The notes under the pieces: generated by a model
Database searches by the model: none
What the model was told of the DNA's origin: nothing
Seen by the model: only the letters and a program-made list of their open reading frames with translations
Translations under genes and position numbers: made by a program
Shown: piece by piece, positions 11,165-22,299 of the stretch
Layout of the letters: each line of letters opens with the position of its first letter
Position numbering within the stretch: position 1 is the stretch's first letter
Source of the DNA: Phaseolus vulgaris
Lineage: Eukaryota; Streptophyta; Magnoliopsida; Fabales; Fabaceae
Assembly: GCF_000499845.2 (NCBI RefSeq)
Contig: NC_023756.2
Span: 37,328,565 to 37,392,564 of the forward strand
Reading direction: 5' to 3'
Length of the DNA stretch: 64,000 nt

Positions 11165-11841
11165 TGATGGATTTGTGCTTTCATATTTTCATATTTGTTG
11201 ATGAGTTGCGAAAGCTTCACGGTTTGAAGATGGAACAAGGTCCTCCTAAGAGTAGTGGTGACCTTGAAGGTGCATGATAGGTAGGATTTGAGAGTGGTGA
11301 GGCCAACTCTACTTGGAAAGGGAAAGTTTATGAAGATTAAGAGCCTAACCTAGGAGGTTTTGGGCAAGGAGTGAAATTGACACAATTTTGGCAGCAATTC
11401 ACTCATGTATTAATCTTGAATTTACATGACCCAAGAAACTCTATATATGACAAGATTGGGCTGAATATGAAAAGAGAATTGGAGGGAAATTCAAATGTTG
11501 GCACATGGGAAGGTGGCTCCTAAATTCAGCATATGTGAGGTAGGTTCTAGAATTCTTCCATGTGCTAGGAGTTCTAGAACCTTACGCTCCACTTAGGCTA
11601 AATGTTGGCTGGACCTAAGTTTAATTAGGAGTAGGAAACTCTAATTAAACTTAGGTTAGCATTTTAGGTACCACTTTGCATGTTTCAACAAAAATACAAA
11701 AGAATTAAACTAGGATACTTTTGACAAAAATGTAAAAACTATTCTACACTAGAGTTTATGACATGTAGAATGCGTCCTCTTGACCCCTCTTTGACCATAA
11801 CTCTAGTGGTTGTCTCAATTTGACATTTTGGTGGCCTTTCA
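11165..11841 (-). repeat. G1 LTR (5' LTR of a reverse Ty3/gypsy element)
   Basis: It begins tgatggatttgtgctttc directly after the primer binding site and shares attttggcagcaattca (about 11385) with the G2 LTR at 17501. The right end at ...gcctttca is tentative. A TATA-like ctctatatatgac lies near 11438. The element was inserted into pol of element T, because T reverse transcriptase sequence continues at 11851. Confidence 0.6.
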
Positions 11842-11850
11842 ATGGATTGG

Positions 11851-12069
11851 TGTCGGGGCCTCTTCCATCATGCTGTCTACCAACGCGTCGATGCTTGGCA
11901 GAGCATGAGAGTCCTTCGGGGATGCCTTGTTGAGGTCAGTGGAGTCGACGCACATTCCTTCATCTCTGGCGGACAGGTCGAACCTTGGGGTCCATGGTAA
12001 GGCGGTGGCACAGGAAGTTTGGGTCTACGCCAGGCATGTCCGAGGCGGACCATGCGAAGGCATCCAGGA
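11851..12069 (-). pseudogene. Tat-like Ty3/gypsy reverse transcriptase N-terminal fragment
   Basis: On the minus strand it reads DMPGVDPNFLCHRLTMDPKV and then CVDSTDLNKASPKDS, the start of the Ty3/gypsy reverse transcriptase (usually CVDFTDLNKACPKDSYPLP). Orientation and order fit the integrase remnant at 7141-9120, with G1 lying between. It is truncated by G1 on one side and by an alpha LTR on the other. Confidence 0.75.
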
Positions 12070-12356
12070 TGTAGCTCTGGGTTTAGAGTGAACCAGTATA
12101 AACCTCTGTGTGCATTCTCTCTATCTTTAATCTCTTTAAATTTAGTTTTGATATTTGTGAACTGGTATAAACAACCGATTGTTTATGCGAAACAACCGAT
12201 TGTTTTTCTGGTGCTGTGCTTTTTGCTTTGTATTTTGGCAAACTGATTTCCTTATCAACGGTTTCTCAAAGTAATTTCATTCTTGACTTAAAAGTTTGTG
12301 AAAACCCTCTTTAAACCATTCACCCCCCCTCTAGTTTAAAGCCATACATTCTAACA
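12070..12356 (+). repeat. Copia alpha LTR, 3' terminal 287 bp, forward orientation
   Basis: It contains tagctctgggtttagagtgaacc, the motif pair in the orientation AACAACCGATTGTTT at about 12172 and 12195, and the terminus ...ctagtttaaagccatacattctaaca. This is the reverse complement of the start of the solo LTR at 4517. The 5' part is missing. Confidence 0.8.
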
Positions 12357-13293
12357 GATTTCCTCTTCTTTTTCAATCAAACCTTCATTTATCTTTTCTG
12401 TGGAGGAAACATTTATATCTATATCTGGTTCAGCTTCAGACATAGATTTTTCTTCAAGCACATTCTCACAAGGGTTTTCTAGAGAAGATAAAAGGTTATC
12501 GATATCTGATTCAACTTCAGAAAAATAGTTTTTGTACTTTCTTTTTCTATCATCACTTTTTCTCTCTTTTCTTTCTCTTCTTTATCTTTCCTTTCGTTCT
12601 CCTCTCTTTCTCTTTTTTCTTTCTGACAAGAGCTTGCATTTTTTTCTTTAAACTCTTTTTCTCTTCTAGCATATTCTTTTTCTTCGCCTACAAATTTTCT
12701 TCGCATTCTAACAAGATTTTTCATTTCTTCTCTAAGCTTTCTTTTCCTATCATATGAAGGTGGAAAAAAATTTCTTCTCATACATGCCTTTAAATCACTC
12801 CAATACTCTACTTTTGAAGTTCTACCAATTCTAACATCAAGTTGCCTTTGTTGCCACCAAGAACTAGCATATTCTTGAAGACATAGGGAAACTAAGAAAA
12901 ATGTAGTATATTCGTCCACTTTGTATTTTTAAAAGTTTAATCAAGCTTTCTCTCCCATTCTAAATATTCTTCAACATTTTTGTTTCCATCAAAGTAGGGA
13001 ATGTATACTTCAGGCCCTGTAGAATAATATAAACTTCTAGGCTCAAAACACACTTCTTCCTTTCTTTGATTATGGGAGTTATAAATCTTTCTTTTATGAA
13101 TAAGTCTTTCTTCTTCAAACCTTTTGTCTTTATTTTGGTTGAGAACCATTTTGCCAAACATTTCTTTTATATAATCCCATTTTCTATCTTTATCTTTTCT
13201 CAAAATTCTTTTCTCCTTTCTCCATCCATAGGCATCTTCTTGTTCCCTATTACTTCATTGTACACTTGATGCATGTAAATGATCACTCATTTT
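12357..13293 (-). pseudogene. G2: Ty3/gypsy gag, broken
   Basis: A start codon at 13293 is followed by a stop after 11 codons. The rest lies in two further frames. 13203-12937 ends with YIPYFDGNKNVEEYLEWERKLD, and 12919-12479 has FFLVSLCLQEYASSWWQQRQ and then RRNFFPPSYDRKRKLREEM. This is the recognisable core of a Ty3/gypsy capsid (Retrotrans_gag-type). It is followed by an extremely Lys/Glu-rich tail in place of a zinc knuckle, and the alpha LTR end cuts it at 12356. At least three lesions make it non-functional. Confidence 0.75.
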
Positions 13294-14114
13294 GAAAAAA
13301 ATGCAAAAAATAAATAAATTAACAAGAGTTTTGATTTAATAAGGAGTGGTTAAAAAAATTCGAAAATATTTTTATATTTTTTTGGTGAAGTAAATCAAGA
13401 GTTCAACTATGAAATTTCTCCAAGTTCACTCCAAGAAAGTGAGGTGAGTCATAATGGACTGCTTAAGTACCCAGACTTTCCTAGCCAAATCTTATGTAAG
13501 ATAGTTCTTTAAAACAAGTTCTCTCAAAGAACTTCAAAACAATTTTCCCTTTATGTGTGTGCAAGACTTCCTAAAGATCAAAAGAAGATCAACTACAAAC
13601 GGTGAGCAATCACCTAGGTATCATGGAGACTTAGAAAAAAAATAAAGGAAAGCAAGAAATTAAACAAGAAGGAATTAATGAAAAAAAAAAGGATGAAGAA
13701 AGTAAACTAGACGTGTCCTATGTGAAAATGGAACTAACACTTTGAGCCCCTTGACACACTTTCACCTACTAACAAACAAATTTGATTATTACAATGTTTT
13801 TAATGGGATTGCTTTGAAAGCATTTCCCCACCAACTAATATAAACAAGAAAATAAAATAAAAAATTAAACTTGTACACAAAGGTTCCGTGATACAAAGCT
13901 AAAAAAATACGACAATTTTTTTTTATGAATTTCTTTTCTTTTAGTTGTCAAATCTTCCTTCTCTTTATATGAACTTGATTCTTGTCTTCAATTGCTTCCC
14001 TCTCCAAATATCACTACTTTAGCCTTTAGTTATGAATCATCAAGTAGAAATTAGCTTCACTATTTCAAACCAAACTTCCACTCAATATGAATTTCATCTT
14101 AAGAGATCAACAAA
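13294..14114 (-). other. G2 leader, first part
   Basis: A-rich non-coding leader of G2, collinear with the G1 leader (shared gtgaggtgagtcataatgg...cttaagtacc). No gene is seen. It is interrupted at 14115 by a foldback MITE and resumes at 16237. Confidence 0.55.
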
Positions 14115-14343
14115 CATTACAAGAAAATCATTAAATAGAAACTAATTTTAGAGACTAAAAATAATTAGTTTCTATATTGAGTAAATTAGAGACCATTTTA
14201 GAGACTATTTTTTTTTTTGTTTGTAAATTAGTTTATATTATTGTTAAATAGTTTCTAAATTGATATCTAATTAGCTACCAAGATTTTTGCTACCAAAGTT
14301 AGAATCTAAATAATTTGTAGTTAAAACCTTGGTAGCTAATTAG

Positions 14344-15067
14344 TAGGAGTGACAATATGGGATGGGCCATACGAGCCGACCCGTGACCCGTTACCAAAAA
14401 GTGTGGGGTGGGCCCACTCCACGCGTAAATAAAAAAATAATTATTTAATTGTTTTATTTTGTAAAAATATCATATCCCATTCACCCATTATTGCAGTGTG
14501 GCCTTTATTTTATTTTATTTTAAAAAAGTTGAATTTAATATAAATGTTGAATTCACTAAAATATAAATGTTTTATTTTAATCATCTAAAGGATTTAGTAC
14601 TAAGAGTGAGAGTGGATTTAGCTTTAAGTAAAGTCTTATATTTAAATTTTGTTAATAAAAAAGTAATATAAAGAAGAGATTTCAATAGAATAGTTAAAAA
14701 ATTAGTTATCTTGATTAAAATATTTTGTAGCAAAACTTTGATAAGATACTTTTATACATTAACATACACATATAGGAAAAAATATATGCAAAATAAAACT
14801 TCAATTACTTTTAATCAAGCCTTCTAACAACCCTCATACTTGAATTTATATTTTATCTTAATTAAATGAATTGAAAAATGAATAAAATTATAAGTTTTCA
14901 GTAGTAGGAATAAGTTTTTTTATAATTAATGAAACTTTAAAAAAAAAAATTAAAAATCTTATACGGGCTAGCCCGCAGATCCGCGGGTTACTTCTTATGC
15001 GGGGCGAGCCAATAAAATGAGCCCACACTCCTAGTGTGGGGCGGGCCAGCCCGCATTGCCATCAGTA
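14344..15067. mobile_element. hAT-like non-autonomous element, 724 bp
   Basis: A perfect 8-bp target duplication CTAATTAG occurs at 14336-14343 and 15068-15075, the length typical of hAT elements. The ends are imperfect inverted repeats: left TAGGAGTGACAATATGGG, right (complement) TACTGATGGCAATGCGGG, followed by GGGCC/GGCCC-rich sequence. The interior is A/T-rich with no coding potential. It lies inside the foldback MITE. Confidence 0.8.
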
Positions 15068-15136
15068 CTAATTAGATACCAATTTAGAAACTATTTAACA
15101 ATAATAGAAACTAATTTAGAAACCAAAAATTATTTT

Positions 15137-16139
15137 TGTACCTACCCGTCCTCGGGCGTTGACCAAAGTCAAACATATGATGGGACCCACCAAGGGGCCC
15201 CAAGGAAGAAAGTCAATGGGTTGACCGCTTTGGGCGTCGCCAGGCATGGGCGTCGCCAGGTGTGGGCGTCGCCAGGTTTAGGCGTCTCCAACCTTAGAGG
15301 CGCGGCTCGTTGTCCTAAGGGCGTGCTTCGGCCCAGATGGTGACACCCTCCGATACCCACGGGTAGGGAAGACCGTGGAGGGGGTGCCACCACGAGAGGC
15401 CTCGGGCCCCGGTACCTCAGAACAGTAATAAAGAGAAGAGAAAGGTGGCTTCAAGGCCATATCCCCAGTACCAGTAGGGAGTAACCTGACTCGTGAAGTA
15501 CCCACGCCACCTCTAGAGAATGCCTGGAACAGATATGACCCAGGAGAGGGCCACGCCCAGGGGTAAACCATGTGCATGGTACGAGAGGAAGGCTGATACA
15601 CTCCCAAGGCGAGTGACTAGAGGCTGGGGCGCATGAGTTGGCACCCAGGTAGTCACCCCTTGCGTCGGATGCACTTCGATGAGAGAAGACTTACACGCTG
15701 GGATTTCCCTAAGTTGGGTTACAGCATCGTAAGGCCTTCCACGTGGAATTGCGCTTAAGTCAGAGAAGTCACGTGGCAGTAAGCACTGAAACCCAAGGTA
15801 TATAATCTTTTCTGAAAGCTTAGCAAGGTACGTTCTAATCATTTGCACGCTTACACACTGCACGCACGAGTGATTTGAGCACCAGAGAGAAGTTAGTTAC
15901 AATTCAGTTACACGCCTTCAGAGCATCCCAGTTACGGTGCTCCGATACGGAGGTGTTTGGTGTTTTCTGCCTACTGACTTTATCGTCGGAGTGCAAACGG
16001 CCGCGAGGGCACCTTTTGTTCTCTCCGTTTCAGGTACTCACGGCGGTGTAGGGTGAAGATCTGGAACCAAGACGAAGGAGTCCTTGTTACGCGAGTCATA
16101 GCAACGCATGAAGCACTTTCTGGTCAACCGACAGGAACA
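15137..16139 (+). mobile_element. Ty3/gypsy family K solo LTR, 1003 bp
   Basis: It starts TGTACCTACCCGTCC and ends CAACCGACAGGAACA. The perfect target duplication ATTTT lies at 15132-15136 and 16140-16144. It has a TATA-like ggtatataatc at about 15797 and the family landmark gactttatcgtcggagtgc with cggccgc near 15975-16005. ORFs on either strand within it are chance frames of GC-rich LTR sequence. It lies inside the foldback MITE. Confidence 0.92.
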
Positions 16140-16236
16140 ATTTTAGTCTCTAAAATGGTCTCTAATTTAGTCCATATAGCAACTAATTACTTTTGGTCTA
16201 TAAAATTGGTTTCTATTTAATGATTTTCTTGTACTG

Positions 16237-17500
16237 AAGTAAAAAATCAAGAAAAGCTCAATTAAAATTGCTAAACTCAAATGGAGTTATTATGACAACT
16301 GCAATGAGTATTTTAAGACACAAATAAACAATTAAAGCTAACAAAAACAGTGAGCACTCAAATAGGAAACCTAAGAATAGCACTAGAATAGATTTCAAAC
16401 AAAAAAATAATAATTCTAGAACTTCATCCAGAAACATTTTGTGTATGATATTTTATGTGAAAATCTAAATTCAATATTTGATCAAACAGAAAAAAAATTT
16501 AGGTCAAATAATGTGTATTACGAGAGAAATAAATCAAACATTGCAGCACCAAAATTAAGAAATTAAAATTGTTTTTCAGCACTGACAAAGATGATTCAAA
16601 ACTTTATTAGGGAAATATTATAATGAATTCAAATCCCAAAATTTTATCCCAACTCCACAACACATAAAGTAAGGTGTTGTAAAAATTTCAGGTCTAAAGG
16701 CCCATGGAATAAGGTGCAGTAAATTTTATACTGAGTGGAGCACCACACTGAAATTGTTTTTTTTTATTGAAAAAGTCCTGAATTTTACGGTTTATAACAT
16801 TTTTTCTATTTTTTTTGGACGTTATTTTTTAAATTGATACCAAGAACATCTCAATATAGTTCTGTGAATTTTTTCAGATTTTTTTACCGAAATAAAAACT
16901 CACAATAAATTCTCAAAATAGAGACAAATTTTTACAAAAACTGGAAAATAAGAAACCTAAGGGATTTGAAATAAAGAATTGAAACTCGGGACATAATAGA
17001 AACCTAATTCTAATGAACTTGTTAATGATCTAATAACAAGATAAGAGACTCAAAAACATAAAAATAAGACCACAGAAAAGGCATAAAATGACTCAAACCA
17101 CATGGATATTCATTATAAAAACAAGAAACAAAAAATTAAACAAAAGACTACTTGATTTTATGACATATATGGAAAGAACATGACTTTAGACAACTAGAAG
17201 TGGATCATAAAATAAAAATGAAACCAACATAAACTGGTTTTACCAAAAGAAAATGAAAGAAGACTCAACAAAATTCAAAAGTACGCAAGATAAACTCAAA
17301 AAGAACTTTTAAACACCAATACAAATGGTTCAAGAAAGAACAAGTTATTTGAAATGATTAAACCAAACAAACAACAAATAGAATGGTAGAACTAAAACGA
17401 AAACAGAAAACAACATGTAAAAAATATGGAAAACTGAAGATCAAATTTTTTGAGAACTTATCTCTTGAAGAATCGTGAACCTAATGCTATAGATACCAGT
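16237..17500 (-). other. G2 leader, second part, with primer binding site
   Basis: Continuation of the A-rich G2 leader. On the minus strand tggtatctatagcattagg (about 17479-17498) lies next to the LTR at 17501 and matches the position and first bases of the G1 primer binding site. No gene is seen. Confidence 0.55.
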
Positions 17501-18240
17501 TGATGCAATCCTACAACTTGCATTTATATGAGTCTTTTGTTTTGTATTTTTGGGTGCAGATTTTGGTGGGATTGGGTGGCTAAAATGAGCGAAAGAAATT
17601 ATGAAGTATTGGTTTATGGAGAATGATAATGAAGCTTAAGAGAGGTTAGGTCAACTCCTAAGAGGTTCCTTACTAAAACACTTAGAAATAAGGCTAGAAA
17701 AGAGTGAGCTAAAAGACTAGTTGAGGCTGAAATTTTGGCAGCAATTCAATAGTCCATTCAAAGCTAATTTTCAAGGGGGCTAACACTTGTATTTATAGTG
17801 CTATGGACAGCCATGGTGCAAGCTTTAACTCTAAAAACTATCCACTCATAGAAAGACAAGTGACTCTTTCCAATTGGAGCAAATCCTCTCAAATTAGAGG
17901 TTGACAAGTGTCCTCCTCTAATTGGAGAGAATCCTCTCCATTTCTATGAAGACAAATGTCCTTTTGGCATTAGTGGGAATCCTCTGCATTAAGGAGATGA
18001 CATGTAGACCTTCATGCCTTCCTTGCCACTCCATGCTTTCTATTTGCACTCTAGGAATTTATTTGTTCACCCTAGATGGTTTAGAGTTGCATTGGGTTCA
18101 AGGGCCTAATTGTAACTCTAACTAGACTCTTTTTTTTCCTATTTACACCCTACTCTAATTGGCTCAATACATGGCCCATGAAAATTAGCCCAAAACATAG
18201 CCCAATGAAATGGTCCAAATACAAGCCCAAAACAAAACCT
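17501..18240 (-). repeat. G2 LTR (5' LTR of a reverse Ty3/gypsy element)
   Basis: It begins tgatgcaatcctacaac after the primer binding site. It shares attttggcagcaattca (about 17732) with the G1 LTR and has a similar plan. The right boundary is uncertain: the sequence becomes a series of agcccaaaaca/agcccaatga phrases near 18190-18235 and then changes character. Confidence 0.55.
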
Positions 18241-19200
18241 ATATTATTCTATATAATGTTTATAAAACCAGAGAAAAATTGAGGAGCAGACAATAATTAA
18301 TTCTCCTTGTGATGAGAGTTTTTTGAGCTCCTTTTTCTGCTTCCAATCTTCTTTGCCAGATGTTTCCAGGCTGGATGGGTTTTCATCAGTTGGCAACAAC
18401 ATCATCAATAGATTTGGAAGCAATAGCCTGATCAATAACATTTGTAGTAACATTTGAAGGCGGATTAACTTCTACAAAAGGTGATTGAAACCTTGTCATC
18501 ATTAAAGAGGTGTTTGGCAAATTCTGCCTAGGCGATGACAAATTCATACATAAGAAGAGTGGACACAGCAAGGAACCATGTAATCACCAATCTGGATCAA
18601 TCCATCAGCAGTGAACAACGTAATTCTCTCCTCTGGAGCCCATTGAATTTATGAGAAGTCGCAAACATAAAGGAAAACAACTTATCAATTAATTAATACA
18701 TATATAAGTCACAGGAGGAAGGATTGAATAATTCTTGAATCTGGAATTCATCACCTCAACTAATTGCTTTAAAATGCAAACATTGTGATAAAATCACAAG
18801 TGAAATGAATCCACACTTACAAAAATCTTCAATTATAAAGATTTATAAAAGGCTAAATCTTTTTTCTTTGACTTTTTGAAGACAGAATCAATTCCAATTG
18901 ACATGCTTAATTTGAAAACATAAAAAAGGAACCTCAAATTTTGAAATTCAGAATTAGCGATGTTAAAGGATGAGCCTGTCGTAACGAAATCGAACCTGGG
19001 AAAAAAAGCAAAGGAATCGTCGTCGGAGAAGTTATTGGCGGGGCAGGCTTTGGGAGCGAAATGGAGAAGGCAAGGATGAGGAGCAGAAGGAAGAGAGAAA
19101 AGGAAGGAGTAGTTAAAGGTCTTGGAAGGAGAGCAGAACGAAAGAAAATCTGAATGTGAAAAAGCATAGAGCAGAGGTTTCCGTAATTGGAACGGAACAT
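18241..19200 (-). other. Unassigned degraded sequence, possible coding relic
   Basis: Minus-strand frames at 18571-18260 include NLPNTSLMMTRFQSPFVEVN and ENPSSLETSGKEDWKQKKE. These faintly resemble the C-terminal part of replication-protein-A-like proteins carried by plant Helitrons. The frames are interrupted and the match is from memory only. No Helitron end (CTRR hairpin) was found. The frame at 18833-19339 is largely translated microsatellite and is not a gene. Confidence 0.25.
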
Positions 19201-19330
19201 AATGGATTGTTATTGTTGTTGTTGTTATTATTATTATTGTTGTTGTTTTTGTTGTTGTTATTATTATTATTATTGTTGTTTTTGTTGTTGTTATTGTTGT
19301 TATTATTATTATTACTATTATTATTAGTAA
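19201..19330. repeat. Microsatellite, mixed (TTG)n/(TTA)n
   Basis: About 130 bp of alternating TTG and TTA triplets on the plus strand, for example ttgttgttgttattatta. Such tracts vary in length between individuals. Confidence 0.95.
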
Positions 19331-19655
19331 AATAAACAATTATATTTAGCGACCAAAAGAAAATCGGTGGCTAAAAAATAAACATATTTGGTGGTTGATT
19401 TGGTGGCAGAAATAAACAATTACATTTACCGACCAAAAGAAAATCGATAGCTAAAAAATAAACGTATTTAGTGGCTGATTCAGTGGCAGAAATAAACAAT
19501 TGCATTTAGTGACCAAAATAAAATCGGTGACTAAAAAATAAACATATTCAGTGACTAATTTGGTGACAGAAAATAAGCAATTATATTTAGCGACCGAAAG
19601 AAAATCGATGGTTCAAAATAAACATATTCGATGGCAGAAAATAAGCAATTCCATT
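19331..19655. repeat. Tandem repeat, 80-bp unit, about 4 copies
   Basis: Unit starts aataaacaatt at 19331, 19411 and 19491, then aataagcaatt at 19572 and 19641 (the last one shortened). Each unit carries tagcgaccaaaagaaaatcggtgg-like sequence and a gtggctgatt-like block. Short repeats of this kind (gcgacc / ggtggct) occur as subterminal repeats of DNA transposons. The array ends at the S1 insertion point. Confidence 0.8.
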
Positions 19656-22252
19656 TGTTGAAGATGGATGAAGCTTCTTCCCTACCTAGTCTTATGTGTG
19701 TTTGATGTAGAAAATAGATAGTTTGCTTTGAAGATTGTAATATGTTTAGTTGATCTTGTATGTAGGCTAGTATGTGTTTATGGTTTCCTTTTGCTACATG
19801 ACCTATCCTAGATGTCTTATCAAGGTGGAAAGATCAAGCACATGAAGTGATTGAAGGTTTTTCAAAAAGCCTTTTAGAGTTTTCTAAAAATTCAGGATAC
19901 TGCACAAAAATAAATTTGTTTCTTTGTAAAATAATAGGTTTGATTTTGTTCTGCCGAAAGGTATTCGAAAGTTGGTTAGGGCACCAAAAATGCAGTTTAG
20001 TTAGTTATTACAGTTAAAGCTGAGTTGGCAGTTTTCCTGTGAAACAATCTGTTCTTTTTTAAAATCAACCTGTTGTTTTCATAACCACTTTTTAACTTTT
20101 TTTTGAAAAGTTGTTAGAAACTGTTTTCTATAAATTGGAAGGTATTTCTCACATGAAAGGGTTGAGCAATCACGGTTTGAACAGAGATTAAACACTTTCT
20201 GTGTGAGAGGAAGGATTGAAAAGAGTTTTTGAAAGGTTTTCCAAAGTGATCTTCAAGTGTTCTTGTTCTTGGAGAACCTTTAACTTGGTGAAGGTGCTGG
20301 TGCGGTTTTGCAGCAATTGAACTACTGGTTTTGAGTTCTTGCATCTTCTTTCAGGTGTTATCTTTCCTTTTGTACCGTCCCGTATCCGGGCGTTGACTAA
20401 GTCAAGGTCAAAGTCAACACCTGGAGCCAAAGTCAACACAAGGCGTCGCCCAACCAGGGCGTCGCCAGATGGAATCGCACAAGGACAAGGTGACCACAGC
20501 GTTGCTCCCCGATACCCATGGGTAGGAAAAACCATGGAGGGGGCGACGCCGTGGGAAGGCCCCAAACCCTGGATAACGAGGAAACAACAATAAAGAGGTG
20601 AGAAAGGTGGCTTCAAGGCCATAGCAACAACACCAGTGTAGGGCAGCCTGACTCGAGAAGTACCCCTGCCGCCCCAGAGACGCCTTTGGGACAGATACGA
20701 CTCAAGAGGAAGGTCACGCCCAGGGCAGCCGGGTGCAGGGTACAAGAGGAAGGCAGATACGCTCTCAAAGTGAGTGACTAGATGATTGGGGGCATGAGTT
20801 GGCACCCAAAAAGCACCCCTAGCGCAGTAGCACTCCTAGGCAGGAGGACTCACACGTAGAAACGTCCCCAGATGGACAGAAACGCCCCCAGATGGGGTCA
20901 TGGCGTCGTGAGGCCCTCCACGTGTACGACAGCCAGGTCAGAATAGAAACACCCTTTAGTCAGGTGCCAGGTAATCAAGTCATTCAATACAGTTTCCGTT
21001 TCGAGCGTTCAAGTACTATGATGGCTCCCAAGCGTTTCAACGTCTTAAATGCGCTACGTTTTCTAATTAAACGCTTTAATGAGTGCGTTACGTTTGTGAT
21101 TAAAAGCGCTTTAAGGCGCTTTAAATGCTTGGGTAGTTTAAATAGCGCGGAGAATGTTGGGAACGGGGTTCGAACTTTTGGCAAATTTACCAGAGAACTC
21201 TCTAGTTGCTTGCTCGTCCCTTGAGGTTACGTACAAGGGACTGGGGAAAGATCTTTGCCTGAGGGAGGAAACATACACACAACACACAGTTCTTTATACA
21301 ACCTTCAGAGTGCCATACGCGGTGCTCAGATACGGAGGTGCCCAGTTTTGGTGTTTCTTGCTAGCTGACTTGAGCGTCGGAGTGCAAACGGCCGCTAGGG
21401 CGCCCTTTTGTCCTCTTTTTGCAGGAATCCACAGGTAACCCGTGGGAAGGAGTCCCTAGCTGACGGTTGAGGTCGCGCACGAAGACGCCCCGGTCAACCG
21501 GACGGAACACCTTTATTCATTCTTGTAAAAGGTGTAAGTGTTACTCACTCTTTGATATGGTTTCTTGGAGTGCAAGGTGTGCTGAAATAGGGTTTTTCAG
21601 CTTTGGTTGTATTGTTCTTGTAGGTTTCAAGAACTGTTATGTTGTAATTGTTTGGAATTGGTTTTTAGTGTATTTTACCTTGGAGTGAGGTGAAACTGGA
21701 TGTAGCTCTTTATGAGTGAACCAAAATAAACTGTGCTTGCATAAATCTTCTCATCCCTGCACTTGTTTCTGATTTTTTGTTTAATCTGTGAAGAACGAAA
21801 TCTATTCATTTGAAATTAAACCTGTTAATTCTGGGCTTAATAAAAATTGTTCTTCTTGATCTTGAAAAATTCTCTAATCATAAACAATTGCTTTGAATAT
21901 GTGTTTTTAATTGGCTAAAGGACAAACAGTTTTCTTCATTAAATCGTTGATAAAGATTCTTCCTCTTTGACTCTTTGTGTTGAACAACTTAATTGATTTT
22001 TTGGTATAAATTGTGATCTTCAAGCTGTTTGGATATCAAACAATTTTGTTCTATTAAACTTCTCTGTTGATCTTAATCCTACCTGGATATGTTCTTTTTG
22101 TGTTAAAATGCTTTGAAGAATCAATTTGTTCATTCTAAAATCATTTTGTTCTTTTTTCCTCTGATATACTGTAAACCAGTTTGTGTTTGCGAAAATTTTA
22201 TAACTTCAATTCACCCCTCGCCTCTTGAACTTAGACACTAATAGACCCAACA
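19656..22252 (+). repeat. S1 5' LTR (copia, beta type), interrupted
   Basis: It starts TGTTGAAGATGG, identical to the start of the S1 3' LTR at 29167, and ends ...atagacccaaca. The primer binding site follows directly. The sequence CCATT precedes the insertion; the partner copy at the far side was lost. After removal of the K solo LTR and one target-duplication copy the LTR is about 1450 bp. A TATA-like ctataaattgg lies near 20129. The motif pair aaacaatctgttc / aatcaacctgttg lies at about 20042-20075. Confidence 0.88.
20371..21509 (+). mobile_element. Ty3/gypsy family K solo LTR, 1139 bp, inside S1 5' LTR
   Basis: It starts TGTACCGTCCCG and ends CCGGACGGAACA. The perfect target duplication CCTTT lies at 20366-20370 and 21510-21514. 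Its first bases closely match the K LTR at 15137 (TGTACCTACCCG). At 21000-21150 it contains a run of TTTAAAGCGC-like words also seen in the K LTR at 44527. The landmark gacttgagcgtcggagtgc lies near 21367. Since it sits inside an S1 LTR, K elements were active after S1 inserted. Confidence 0.92.
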
Positions 22253-22254
22253 AT

Positions 22255-22267
22255 TGGTATCAAGAGC
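22255..22267 (+). promoter_or_regulatory. S1 primer binding site
   Basis: The sequence tggtatcaagagc begins two bases after the LTR end, complementary to the 3' end of initiator methionine tRNA as in most plant copia elements. It would prime minus-strand cDNA synthesis. Confidence 0.85.
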
Positions 22268-22299
22268 TAGGACTTGTATTTTACTCAAGTGTGTGCATT

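Larger units (their letters stand above)
14115..16236. mobile_element. Foldback MITE with CACTA-type ends, hosting two nested insertions
   Basis: The left end CATTACAAGAAAATC and the inverted right end CAGTACAAGAAAATC each differ by one base from the CACTACAAGAAAA type of CACTA ends. About 38 of the first 42 bases match between the two ends. The inverted similarity continues through both arms (for example gttaaatagtttctaaatt near 14243 and its complement near 15080). Without the insertions the element would be about 380 bp. The flanking triplets are AAA and AAG, so the target duplication is only partial. It is non-coding. Confidence 0.75.

Noticed and set aside
18833..19339. 168-codon Ile/Thr-rich ORF
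   Set aside because: Half of it is the translated TTG/TTA microsatellite; no domain.
20188..20805. 205-codon minus-strand ORF
   Set aside because: It crosses from a copia LTR into a Ty3 solo LTR, so it is a chance frame across an insertion boundary.
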